A stretch of DNA of 64,000 nt, from the NCBI GenBank assembly GCA_033439255.1, contig CM065891.1, positions 620,001 to 684,000 of the forward strand, written 5' to 3'. Shown here piece by piece: positions 21,216-33,327 of this stretch. The stretch comes from Hericium rajendrae. Taxonomy: Eukaryota; Basidiomycota; Agaricomycetes; Russulales; Hericiaceae. The position numbers were made by a program, and so were the translations under genes. The notes beneath the pieces are model-generated. The model saw nothing but the letters and a program-made list of their open reading frames with translations. It was not told the origin of the DNA and searched no databases. Positions within the stretch are counted from its first letter, which is position 1; each line of letters starts with the position of its first letter.

Positions 21216-23588
21216 TCATACGTCATCATAACGCGGAGGGCTGCTGTGGTCCATGATAATGTGAGCACCTTTGCCGAGGCCACTGTGATGGTTGTTTCCG
21301 GCATCATTGTTCACGGCCTCGGTGTCCAAATCTCCGGAGAGATGCTTATTGACCTTGAGAAGCAGCTCGTCCTGACGATGGGGCTTCGCAAGGAACATCT
21401 TGACGGACGGTGATTCTTGCCACTCCGTCGTGAGAGCACCAATGTTGTCCTTCGAGAATGGACCTGCGCTGATGAAAGCGCCCGTGGTGAACATACGGAA
21501 TGCGCGCATGACCTGTTTCCACGAACTTAGACTCGAAAGATATATGACGGACCAGATAAACTTACCGCAGTGATCGAAAGAATGAACGCTCCCACCGGAA
21601 AGTGCTCCTCTGCGAGTACGGAACCTTCTGTAGCCTTGACGTGTTCAGCGAGTGTCTTGACGATAAATTGGGATAGGAGTGCGCCTTCTGGACCGTTCTG
21701 ATGACAACATTGAGCTTTGACAGCAGTGACGAAAAGCAGAATGATACGCACCGAGCCATCAGGGTCAGCCCAGTACGCTGTGCCGTTTTCAGGTTTCAAC
21801 GCATCTTTCACGTATTTGATGATCGCCGCTTTGCCTTTCTGTTGACGACTCTTTACTTCCTTCCGGACAAGAGTGACTGCAGTGGATTGGAACTTGCGCC
21901 GTTGATCCAAAATGGCTTGTCGAGACTGCGTGTAAAAATACAGATTTAGTAAATAGTAACGAAGTGAAGAAGACCATACATACCACGGTATAAAGCGTGT
22001 CCGCACCCGAACGCACGGGCTCATAGTGCTGACCAGGGCACAACTCGCCTATGACCTTCTTGAGAACGGAAGAGAAGAGCTTGCCATCTTTTCCGCCGAG
22101 CTCCCATGGATCACTCTCGGCGCCAAAGTAGGTGATCAGAGTGGGAAGGAGCTCTTCCTTATAGGACGTTTGGATCCACGTTGGTAAGCTCTCCTGGGAG
22201 CGTGATTCTCCCACGTTCCCTTCGCTCTTGACACGAACAGCTCTGGCAGCATGAACGTCTGAGCGATGAGTAGCGCTACTAGCTGCTGGACTGCTGCAAC
22301 CCGGTGAGCTCTCGCTTTCGTGTGCATCATTGCTGGATTTCAACTGAACCCTGGCCATCTAAAGATAGAACCTGTGATCAGTACAAGCAACGCTGGCGTG
22401 GTAAGTTCACAAAATCTGTACTCACCTGCGTGAAACGCGAAGCACGAAACGGATCAGCAGGAGAAGGCCGGCGACTGGCGACATTGTCGTCAGTAAACCC
22501 GGGGCCGCCAGCTGGGTTTGGTTCGTCTCGACCTTCTGAGGTTGGTTTTTGATGATGCGATGACGCGCCTGCGACGCTGTCTTTTCTCTGCGGGCTTGGC
22601 GTAGAATCGCGGACAGAAAGTGAACCCATAGACTTGGTAAGGGCTCTCTTGTTCGTGCGGTTCCTGATGAAGTTCCACCACTCATGATCAATATCCTCGT
22701 TTCTGTCCTTAGATACCTTCGCACGTTTGACGGGCTTCATGTCAGTACTATGCCTGGGAGACAAGACATTACAAGACTGGTTCAGCAACAAAGCTCACGA
22801 AACAATCGCTCAGAACATCTGATTGATCCACTCACAGGTTTGTCGCAGCCGAGGTGTGCTTCGCGATAGCCGAGATCTTCCGCTCCTTCGCGATCCCGTC
22901 GCGGACTTCATCGACTTTTGCCTTGCGTCGCTGCCGAGCAGTAGGCTGGAATGGCATACAGTAAGTACTCACAAATTATACTTATCACTTAGCGTGACTT
23001 ACCTTTTTAGTTTTACCTCCGGAATCTACCTCCATGTGATCGTCGTCGATGTCGCTGTCACACTCAGCATCCGATTCAGAGAGCCCCTCTTCAGATTCCT
23101 CATCTGGGGTCTGCAAGCGAGCATCATAAGTCGCGTCCTCAAGGTCTTCTTGCAGGCGCTGATCCTCGAGGTCAGCAAGAGAGCGAATCGCCTCAGCTTC
23201 CATCTGCTTTGCCTGCGCAAGCCGTTCCTCGAGCTCGTTAATGCGTAGATCTTTTACTGCTTTTTTAGAAGCCACTCCAGCGTCGATCTCTGCCTTGGTT
23301 CGCTTGTAGATCCCTGCCGCATTGGCCGGATGGGGATTGTTTCCACTGCGCAGTCTGGTTTTGATGGACGCAGGAATTATGGGCTGTTTCGGTGGTCTAC
23401 GAGGTGGAGCCGGGATGGACTGCGGTCTATCCACGCGGGTTGAAGGTTAGTCGCCTTTGTAATTAGGCAGGCGAGACTTACCGATCCATCCCCTCGTCCT
23501 GAATAGTTTCAGGATCAGAGTCCGAGCCGAACGGATGATCGTCCTCGGGCTTTTTTCGCTTTTTCAAGACAGCCTTGCGAGGAGCCAT
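21216..23588 (-). CDS. Plavaka-linked partner protein (copy 1)
   Basis: Eight exons in one phase encode 648 residues, the mirror of the gene at 30955-33327. The N-terminal half is basic and acidic by turns (MAPRKAVLKKRKKPEDDHPF, coiled-coil-like ELEERLAQAKQMEAEAIRSL, then DAECDSDIDDD). The C-terminal half is a globular helical region (LPTWIQTSYKEELLPTLITY, RQAILDQRRKFQSTAVTL, EEHFPVGAFILSITAVICAF, FRMFTTGAFISAGPFSKDN). It resembles a fungal domain of unknown function (possibly the DUF6532 type) that is common beside transposases, but I cannot confirm this. It shares a 179-bp divergent promoter with the transposase, so a role in transposition or in regulating it is likely. No frame break. Confidence 0.7.
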
Positions 23589-23767
23589 ATGGATGAGAAA
23601 GAGATTTGAAGTGCAAAGGCAAGGCAAGAAAAAAATTGATGGTGCGTGTTGCGGTAGCGAGCCAAAATGGCTGAACACGGACTTATCCGATTTTCATTGG
23701 TCGGTTGCAGACTTTGACTCATGCTTCACCTCTCGCGCCTCGACAGCCCCCTACCATCTATTTCCTC
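23589..23767. promoter_or_regulatory. Divergent promoter of the Plavaka genes (copy 1)
   Basis: These 179 bp lie between the two ATGs. CCAATGAAAATCGG at about 23691 (read on minus) is a CCAAT-like element, and there is no clear TATA box. The same sequence separates the genes in copy 2 (30776-30954). Confidence 0.45.
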
Positions 23768-26700
23768 ATGGCTCCATATTGTAGACCATGCAAGAAATCT
23801 TTCAAAAGTGCCTCTGGCCTCACTCGTCATATAAACAGCACCCACAAGCATGCTCTTCCGACTGCTCCACCTAATGCTCCAGTCCCCAATTTTCGTTACC
23901 ATCCTTCCTTGACTGGTAAGTCGTGTTTAATTTCACCCAGTATGATATTGACTGCCTACCTAGCAACACCTTGTGATGTCGACGGCACCTTTTTACCCCC
24001 TGGCACGAAGCCGGAGCCTCAAGCCGTGGATATCGATGATGAATTTTCATGGGTGCCGTTCGAAGATCGTCCGTCATTTGAGTTTGCTGCGCACATGTTC
24101 TCGAAGATGGAGTCATCCCAGGGGGATGTCGATAAGCTCCTCCGCATCTTGGAAGCACGAGAGACGTTGAAGCACGGTGAACCTACTCATCCCATATTCG
24201 AAGATGCCGATCACCTCCACAACACGATTGACGCTATTGAGGCAGGCGAGATAACATGGGATTCATTTTCTGTGGGATATACAGGCCCCGTTGACGATCA
24301 GTCACCGCTATGGAAGTGCCAGCCGTATGTAGTCCATGCGAGGGACACCTTGGCTGCTGTTCGGAACATGGTCGCAAACCCCGAGTTCAATGGGTCCTTC
24401 CATTACAGGCCCTTCGAGGAGTACCCCAGTGCAGGCAAGAGACGATTTTCGGACCTGATGTCTGGCCGCTGGGCCTGGAAACAATCAGTATTTTTTCTAT
24501 GTGTTTGTTCTTGCATTACGAAGCTCATATTTCAATTTTGACAGGATCTCATCGCATGCGACCCAGATACGCATGGATCCATGGTGGTCCCGATCATTCT
24601 CGGCGCTGACAAAACTACAGTGTCCGTCGCAACTGGGAACACAGAGTTTCATCCAGTGTACATGTCGATAGGAAATGTTACGAACAGTGTCAGGCGTGCA
24701 CATGGAGAAGCGGTGATCCCGATCGCATTTTTGGCCATTCCAAAAGGTAACTATCTGTTCAATTCATCTAAGGCTTAACGATAACCATTATCTTCGTCAG
24801 TTGCACGCGAACATACTGATGACAATGCCTTTCGCTTGTTTCGTAAACAGCTGTATCATGCATCCCTCGCTCACATCCTTGAACCACTTCGAGAAGGAAT
24901 GACCAAACCGGTTGTCATGCGGTGTCCGGATGGTCACTGGCGACGGGTTATTTTCGAGATCGGCCCCTTCATAGCAGACTACCCGGAACAGGTATGTCTT
25001 GCTGGTATCGTCCAGGGATGGTGCCCTAAGTATGTACTAGTCTATTATGGTCTGTCGTGATAATTAATTTCACTTTGTAGATGTCTAGCACGTCCTGATG
25101 ATCTGGATGACCGGACTGCAGCACCTCGATTTCGTGACCACACAGATGTTCAAGTCCAGTCATTTGATGCAATCACGCTATGGGATACGTTCGGTACTGT
25201 GGCCGAGGTGGTGGTACGTCGCTTCCTGCCCCAGGAGAATGTCGCCAACTGTACTCACATTATCGCCGTTGCTGAATCTTGCCAGCCATTCACCCGTCAT
25301 TTCCCACGGGCCGATATTCACCAGCTTCTGTCGCCGGACTTACTCCACCAGCTCATCAAAGGTACATTCAAGGATCACCTTGTTACATGGGTCGAAGAGT
25401 ATCTACACAAGGTACATGGCAAGGCAGAGGCAGAGAGAATCATGGATGACATCGATCGGCGGTGAGTTTCAGTCTCATGTGGATTTTCGCACAGGCGCTG
25501 ATGCTAGCGTGGCAACATCTCAAAGGATTGCATCAGTGCCCACGTTTCCTGGACTGTGCCGGTTCCCTGAAGGGCGAAAGTTCAAACAATGGACAGGCGA
25601 TGATTCAAAGGCGTTGATGAAGGTGATTATCACTTCTGGTCTATGGCTCTGCGATTGCTGACATGCTCGTTGCAGGTCTTCCTTCCTGCGATAACAGGGC
25701 ATGTTCCGGACCGAATGGTCAAGTGCATTGCAGCTTTCCTTGACTTCTGTTACCTTGCGCGCAGGCCATCTCATGATACCGACTCACTGCGACTCATGGA
25801 CAAGGCGCTTGAACAATTCCACCTCTATCGAAAGGTGTTCATTGATGAGGGCTTGCGCCCAGATGGCATCTCCCTTCCACGCCAACACGCACTTCTTCAC
25901 TACGTATCTGCGATCCGACTATTTGCTTCACCCAACGGGCTTTGCTCATCAATCACCGAGTCAAAACATATTCGCGCGGTCAAGAAACCCTGGCGCCGTT
26001 CGAGCCGCAACAAACCACTCGGACAGATCATCCGCACGAACACGAGGCTCAGTAAATTAGCTGCCATTCGCGTGCAGTTTGCCAAGCAAGGTATGCTTGA
26101 CCGCGACGTTATCACTGCTGCTCGTGTCGAAGTGGGGTTGGACGAGGACGTGGCCGGCCATGATGCAGATGAGGGCGGAGATGTGATGGATGCCGATGGT
26201 CCCCCTGCAGACGCGATAGTGATGCTTGCGACTGTTCCTGGTGCGTGAATATGCTATGTTTCTATTGATATGTACTTAATTTGGGACAACAGCGTATACC
26301 CTCGATGTAGCGGCGCTCTCGACTTCCCTTCACGAGCCCGATGTTGGCTCCATGATCCAGCAATTCCTGTACAATCAGCTGTATGGAGATGAGCACCACT
26401 CCGCTGATGATGCGTTGCCGGAGACATGGCCACTTTTCGGAGGCCCCATTCGAGTCTATACCTCAGCGCTCTCAACATTCTATGCTCCAAGCGAGGTTTC
26501 CGGTTGCGGTGGAATGCACAGCGAGAGGATTCGGAGTACGTCACGTTGGTGGAACCAGGGTGAGCGCCGTGACACGGTTCTCATCCAGAATGGACCCGAT
26601 ACCGAAGCTATGGGAGGACTAGTCGTTGCGCGCATCCTGCGCTTTATCTCACTCAAGTTTGAAGATACTGTCTATCCCTGCGCCTTTGTCAATTGGTTTC

Positions 26701-26951
26701 TTCCTGATGGAAATCTGCCTGATCCTGTTACCGGTATGTGGGTTGTTCAACCCGAGGTCCGTGCTCACCGCCGAAGGACAATGGGCCTCATACACATGGA
26801 CTGTATTGTTCGAGCATGCCATATTGTTCCACGGTTTGGACGGGGTCGAATACCTTACGGTTTTTCATTTTCAGATTCCCTCGATGCCTTCCGGTCTTAT
26901 TATGTCAATCACTATATTGACTACCACTCGCATGAATGTATACCACGATAA
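23768..26951 (+). CDS. Plavaka transposase (copy 1)
   Basis: Nine exons (23768-23915, 23964-24487, 24545-24746, 24801-25029, 25081-25213, 25286-25461, 25526-25622, 25676-26240, 26293-26951) close in phase to 910 residues. The N-terminus has a C2H2 finger (CRPCKKSF...HINSTHKH). Then follow the family hallmarks: DPDTHGSMVVPIILGADKTT, IGNVTNSVRRAHGEAVIPI, FPRADIHQLLSPDLLHQLIK, RFPEGRKFKQWTGDDSKALM, and LCSSITESKHIRAVKKPWRR. The C-terminal part carries GCGGMHSERIRST and DTGMWVV-type wording (TGMWVVQPEV). Plavaka belongs to the KDZ/CACTA-like DDE transposases with an RNase H fold. The length is normal and there is no stop or frameshift, so the enzyme is probably functional and cuts the CATCAGTA ends of both arms. 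Confidence 0.9.
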
Positions 26952-27101
26952 TGCTTACATAGTACTTATGTGGTAATATGAGAGAATGGTGCTGAATACT
27001 GAAGTACTGAAGCGCACTGAAAGGCTCTGACCACCCTGAAGGCCCTGAAGTCATGGGTTTCAGGGTCGACAGTACCGCAGGGTGCCCCTAAATTACTGAT
27101 G

Positions 27102-27444
27102 TGGCAGGCAGCAGCGCCGCCTTGTGCTGCGGCGTCTTCACTGAGACTGCGACCAGGTTCACATCGGGATCGTTTGCGATCGCCTCGGTGCTGCCGTGGT
27201 ACGGGCCGTACGGCCTCATGGGGTGCGAGAGTAGATCGCCATACTTCTCGGCGGAGGTCTGTGCGGACTCTGGCGAGCTGGTGCAGATGGCTGTGATGGT
27301 GTACAGATCTGAGAGCGGAGATTTCAGCAGGGGCGGTGCGAGACTACTGGCCGCCCAGCCTCTACTGGAGAGCCCGACGAAACCAGTCTTGATGGGGGCC
27401 ATTGGTGTGCTAAAGCGAAGGTAAGGTGGATGAGCACACAAACC
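27102..27444 (-). pseudogene. 5' fragment of a Gal80-like GFO/IDH/MocA oxidoreductase
   Basis: This 343-bp spacer is the only single-copy DNA between the two Plavaka arms. Read on minus it has a 42-nt leader, ATG at 27402, and about 100 codons: MAPIKTGFVGLSSRGWAASS, LYTITAICTSSPESAQTSAE, AIANDPDVNLVAVSVKTPQH. The GFVGLSS-G dinucleotide-binding loop, NDPDV and VSVKTP are the hallmarks of the N-terminal Rossmann domain of Gal80-like / GFO_IDH_MocA proteins (in yeast, the NAD(P)-binding galactose repressor). The frame runs into the transposon at AALLPA and the other three quarters of the protein are not in the window, so the gene is dead. Confidence 0.75.
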
Positions 27445-27594
27445 CATCAGTAATTTAGGGGCACCCTGCGGTACTGTCGACCCTGAAACCCATGACTTCA
27501 GGGCCTTCAGGGTGGTCAGAGCCTTTCAGTGCGCTTCAGTACTTCAGTATTCAGCACCATTCTCTCATATTACCACATAAGTACTATGTAAGCA

Positions 27595-30500
27595 TTATCG
27601 TGGTATACATTCATGCGAGTGGTAGTCAATATAGTGATTGACATAATAAGACCGGAAGGCATCGAGGGAATCTGAAAATGAAAAACCGTAAGGTATTCGA
27701 CCCCGTCCAAACCGTGGAACAATATGGCATGCTCGAACAATACAGTCCATGTGTATGAGGCCCATTGTCCTTCGGCGGTGAGCACGGACCTCGGGTTGAA
27801 CAACCCACATACCGGTAACAGGATCAGGCAGATTTCCATCAGGAAGAAACCAATTGACAAAGGCGCAGGGATAGACAGTATCTTCAAACTTGAGTGAGAT
27901 AAAGCGCAGGATGCGCGCAACGACTAGTCCTCCCATAGCTTCGGTATCGGGTCCATTCTGGATGAGAACCGTGTCACGGCGCTCACCCTGGTTCCACCAA
28001 CGTGACGTACTCCGAATCCTCTCGCTGTGCATTCCACCGCAACCGGAAACCTCGCTTGGAGCATAGAATGTTGAGAGCGCTGAGGTATAGACTCGAATGG
28101 GGCCTCCGAAAAGTGGCCATGTCTCCGGCAACGCATCATCAGCGGAGTGGTGCTCATCTCCATACAGCTGATTGTACAGGAATTGCTGGATCATGGAGCC
28201 AACATCGGGCTCGTGAAGGGAAGTCGAGAGCGCCGCTACATCGAGGGTATACGCTGTTGTCCCAAATTAAGTACATATCAATAGAAACATAGCATATTCA
28301 CGCACCAGGAACAGTCGCAAGCATCACTATCGCGTCTGCAGGGGGACCATCGGCATCCATCACATCTCCGCCCTCATCTGCATCATGGCCGGCCACGTCC
28401 TCGTCCAACCCCACTTCGACACGAGCAGCAGTGATAACGTCGCGGTCAAGCATACCTTGCTTGGCAAACTGCACGCGAATGGCAGCTAATTTACTGAGCC
28501 TCATGTTCGTGCGGATGATCTGTCCGAGTGGTTTGTTGCGGCTCGAACGGCACCAGGGTTTCTTGACCGCGCGAATATGTTTTGACTCGGTGATTGATGA
28601 GCAAAGCCCGTTGGGTGAAGCAAATAGTCGGATCGCAGATACGTAGTGAAGAAGTGCGTGTTGGCGTGGAAGGGAGATGCCATCTGGGCGCAAGCCCTCA
28701 TCAATGAACACCTTTCGATAGAGGTGGAATTGTTCAAGCGCCTTGTCCATGAGTCACAGTGAGTCGGTATCATGAGATGGCCTGCGCGCAAGGTAACAGA
28801 AGTCAAGGAAAGCTGCAATGCACTTGACCATTCGGTCCGGAACATGCCCTGTTATCGCAGGAAGGAAGACCTGCAACGAGCATGTCAGCAATCGCAGAGC
28901 CATAGACCAGAAGTGATAATCACCTTCATCAACGCCTTTGAATCATCGCCTGTCCATTGTTTGAACTTTCGCCCTTCAGGGAACCGGCGCAGTCCAGGAA
29001 ACGTGGGCACTGATGCAATCCTTTGAGATGTTGCCACGCTAGCATCAGCGCCTGTGCGAAAATCCACATGAGACTGAAACTCACCGCCGATCGATGTCAT
29101 CCATGATTCTCTCTGCCTCTGCCTTGCCATGTACCTTGTGTAGATACTCTTCGACCCATGTAACAAGGTGATCCTTGAATGTACCTTTGATGAGCTGGTG
29201 GAGTAAGTCCGGCGACAGAAGCTGGTGAATATCGGCCCGTGGGAAATGACGGGTGAATGGCTGGCAAGATTCAGCAACGGCGATAATGTGAGTACAGTTG
29301 GCGACATTCTCCTGGGGCAGGAAGCGACGTACCACCACCTCGGCCACAGTACCGAACGTATCCCATAGCGTGATTGCATCAAATGACTGGACTTGAACAT
29401 CTGTGTGGTCACGAAATCGAGGTGCTGCAGTCCGGTCATCCAGATCATCAGGACGTGCTAGACATCTACAAAGTGAAATTAATTATCACGACAGACCATA
29501 ATAGACTAGTACATACTTAGGGCACCATCCCTGGACGATACCAGCAAGACATACCTGTTCCGGGTAGTCTGCTATGAAGGGGCCGATCTCGAAAATAACC
29601 CGTCGCCAGTGACCATCCGGACACCGCATGACAACCGGTTTGGTCATTCCTTCTCGAAGTGGTTCAAGGATGTGAGCGAGGGATGCATGATACAGCTGTT
29701 TACGAAACAAGCGAAAGGCATTGTCATCAGTATGTTCGCGTGCAACTGAAGATAATGGTTATCGTTAAGCCTTAGATGAATTGAACAGATAGTTACCTTT
29801 TGGAATGGCCAAAAATGCGATCGGGATCACCGCTTCTCCATGTGCACGCCTGACACTGTTCGTAACATTTCCTATCGACATGTACACTGGATGAAACTCT
29901 GTGTTCCCAGTTGCGACGGACACTGTAGTTTTGTCAGCGCCGAGAATGATCGGGACCACCATGGATCCATGCGTATCTGGGTCGCATGCGATGAGATCCT
30001 GTCAAAATTGAAATATGAGCTTCGTAATGCAAGAACAAACACATAGAAAAAATACTGATTGTTTCCAGGCCCAGCGGCCAGACATCAGGTCCGAAAATCG
30101 TCTCTTGCCTGCACTGGGGTACTCCTCGAAGGGCCTGTAATGGAAGGACCCATTGAACTCGGGGTTTGCGACCATGTTCCGAACAGCAGCCAAGGTGTCC
30201 CTCGCATGGACTACATACGGCTGGCACTTCCATAGCGGTGACTGATCGTCAACGGGGCCTGTATATCCCACAGAAAATGAATCCCATGTTATCTCGCCTG
30301 CCTCAATAGCGTCAATCGTGTTGTGGAGGTGATCGGCATCTTCGAATATGGGATGAGTAGGTTCACCGTGCTTCAACGTCTCTCGTGCTTCCAAGATGCG
30401 GAGGAGCTTATCGACATCCCCCTGGGATGACTCCATCTTCGAGAACATGTGCGCAGCAAACTCAAATGACGGACGATCTTCGAACGGCACCCATGAAAAT

Positions 30501-30775
30501 TCATCATCGATATCCACGGCTTGAGGCTCCGGCTTCGTGCCAGGGGGTAAAAAGGTGCCGTCGACATCACAAGGTGTTGCTAGGTAGGCAGTCAATATCA
30601 TACTGGGTGAAATTAAACACGACTTACCAGTCAAGGAAGGATGGTAACGAAAATTGGGGACTGGAGCATTAGGTGGAGCAGTCGGAAGAGCATGCTTGTG
30701 GGTGCTGTTTATATGACGAGTGAGGCCAGAGGCACTTTTGAAAGATTTCTTGCATGGTCTACAATATGGAGCCAT
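27595..30775 (-). CDS. Plavaka transposase (copy 2)
   Basis: The mirror of the gene at 23768-26951, with the same nine-exon structure and 910 residues. Changes seen by eye are Arg to Cys in KKPWCRSS, Thr to Met in IIRTNMRLS, and Cys to Arg in FPGLRRFPEG. The intron acceptor before VAREHTDDN lacks 3 bp (TTCAG instead of TTCGTCAG) but keeps AG. Both copies therefore appear able to make transposase; which residue is ancestral at the three sites is unknown, although related proteins usually read PFPGLRRFPEG, as here. Confidence 0.9.
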
Positions 30776-30954
30776 GAGGAAATAGATGGTAGGGGGCTGT
30801 CGAGGCGCGAGAGGTGAAGCATGAGTCAAAGTCTGCAACCGACCAATGAAAATCGGATAAGTCCGTGTTCAGCCATTTTGGCTCGCTACCGCAACACGCA
30901 CCATCAATTTTTTTCTTGCCTTGCCTTTGCACTTCAAATCTCTTTCTCATCCAT

Positions 30955-33327
30955 ATGGCTCCTCGCAAGGCTGTCTTGAAAAAGCGAAAAAAGCCCGAGG
31001 ACGATCATCCGTTCGGCTCGGACTCTGATCCTGAAACTATTCAGGACGAGGGGATGGATCGGTAAGTCTCGCCTGCCTAATTACAAAGGCGACTAACCTT
31101 CAACCCGCGTGGATAGACCGCAGTCCATCCCGGCTCCACCTCGTAGACCACCGAAACAGCCCATAATTTCTGCGTCCATCAAAACCAGACTGCGCAGTGG
31201 AAACAATCCCCATCCGGCCAATGCGGCAGGGATCTACAAGCGAACCAAGGCAGAGATCGACGCTGGAGTGGCTTCTAAAAAAGCAGTAAAAGATCTACAC
31301 ATTAACGAGCTCGAGGAACGGCTTGCGCAGGCAAAGCAGATGGAAGCTGAGGCGATTCGCTCTCTTGCTGACCTCGAGGATCAGCGCCTGCAAGAAGACC
31401 TTGAGGACGCGACTTATGATGCTCGCTTGCAGACCCCAGATGAGGAATCTGAAGAGGGGCTCTCTGAATCGGATGCTGAGTGTGACAGCGACATCGACGA
31501 CGATCACATGGAGGTAGATTCCGGAGGTAAAACTAAAAAGGTAAGTCACGCTAAGTGATAAGTATAATTTGTGAGTACTTACTGTATGCCATTCCAGCCT
31601 ACTGCTCGGCAGCGACGCAAGGCAAAAGTCGATGAAGTCCGCGACGGGATCGCGAAGGAGCGGAAGATCTCGGCTATCGCGAAGCACACCTCGGCTGCGA
31701 CAAACCTGTGAGTGGATCAATCAGATGTTCTGAGCGATTGTTTCGTGAGCTTTGTTGCTGAACCAGTCTTGTAATGTCTTGTCTCCCAGGCATAGTACTG
31801 ACATGAAGCCCGTCAAACGTGCGAAGGTATCTAAGGACAGAAACGAGGATATTGATCATGAGTGGTGGAACTTCATCAGGAACCGCACGAACAAGAGAGC
31901 CCTTACCAAGTCTATGGGTTCACTTTCTGTCCGCGATTCTACGCCAAGCCCGCAGAGAAAAGACAGCGTCGCAGGCGCGTCATCGCATCATCAAAAACCA
32001 ACCTCAGAAGGTCGAGACGAACCAAACCCAGCTGGCGGCCCCGGGTTTACTGACGACAATGTCGCCAGTCGCCGGCCTTCTCCTGCTGATCCGTTTCGTG
32101 CTTCGCGTTTCACGCAGGTGAGTACAGATTTTGTGAACTTACCACGCCAGCGTTGCTTGTACTGATCACAGGTTCTATCTTTAGATGGCCAGGGTTCAGT
32201 TGAAATCCAGCAATGATGCACACGAAAGCGAGAGCTCACCGGGTTGCAGCAGTCCAGCAGCTAGTAGCGCTACTCATCGCTCAGACGTTCATGCTGCCAG
32301 AGCTGTTCGTGTCAAGAGCGAAGGGAACGTGGGAGAATCACGCTCCCAGGAGAGCTTACCAACGTGGATCCAAACGTCCTATAAGGAAGAGCTCCTTCCC
32401 ACTCTGATCACCTACTTTGGCGCCGAGAGTGATCCATGGGAGCTCGGCGGAAAAGATGGCAAGCTCTTCTCTTCCGTTCTCAAGAAGGTCATAGGCGAGT
32501 TGTGCCCTGGTCAGCACTATGAGCCCGTGCGTTCGGGTGCGGACACGCTTTATACCGTGGTATGTATGGTCTTCTTCACTTCGTTACTATTTACTAAATC
32601 TGTATTTTTACACGCAGTCTCGACAAGCCATTTTGGATCAACGGCGCAAGTTCCAATCCACTGCAGTCACTCTTGTCCGGAAGGAAGTAAAGAGTCGTCA
32701 ACAGAAAGGCAAAGCGGCGATCATCAAATACGTGAAAGATGCGTTGAAACCTGAAAACGGCACAGCGTACTGGGCTGACCCTGATGGCTCGGTGCGTATC
32801 ATTCTGCTTTTCGTCACTGCTGTCAAAGCTCAATGTTGTCATCAGAACGGTCCAGAAGGCGCACTCCTATCCCAATTTATCGTCAAGACACTCGCTGAAC
32901 ACGTCAAGGCTACAGAAGGTTCCGTACTCGCAGAGGAGCACTTTCCGGTGGGAGCGTTCATTCTTTCGATCACTGCGGTAAGTTTATCTGGTCCGTCATA
33001 TATCTTTCGAGTCTAAGTTCGTGGAAACAGGTCATATGCGCATTCCGTATGTTCACCACGGGCGCTTTCATCAGCGCAGGTCCATTCTCGAAGGACAACA
33101 TTGGTGCTCTCACGACGGAGTGGCAAGAATCACCGTCCGTCAAGATGTTCCTTGCGAAGCCCCATCGTCAGGACGAGCTGCTTCTCAAGGTCAATAAGCA
33201 TCTCTCCGGAGATTTGGACACCGAGGCCGTGAACAATGATGCCGGAAACAACCATCACAGTGGCCTCGGCAAAGGTGCTCACATTATCATGGACCACAGC
33301 AGCCCTCCGCGTTATGATGACGTATGA
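30955..33327 (+). CDS. Plavaka-linked partner protein (copy 2)
   Basis: Exons 30955-31061, 31117-31540, 31598-31707, 31790-32117, 32185-32559, 32618-32791, 32846-32977 and 33031-33327 close in phase to 648 residues. It differs from copy 1 by Pro to Ser (QPIISASIK) and Arg to His (KDLHINEL). All splice sites are canonical GT-AG and there is no stop. Since both copies keep this frame with only missense changes, the gene is probably part of the functional element. The C-terminal tail is Asp/Asn/His-rich (NNDAGNNHHSG, HSSPPRYDDV). Confidence 0.7.

Larger units (their letters stand above)
20824..27101 (+). mobile_element. Plavaka transposon, copy 1
   Basis: The outer terminus is CATCAGTATTTTG; the inner terminus is the inverted CATCAGTAATTTAGG. 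Subterminal DNA is rich in CTTCAG/CTGAAG words at both ends (20880-20930 and 26997-27065) and has a CAGGGCTTT triple repeat (~20970-21000), likely transposase-binding sites. The element holds two divergent genes, the transposase (plus) and a partner gene (minus), separated by 179 bp. Both look intact, so the element may be active. Confidence 0.88.
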
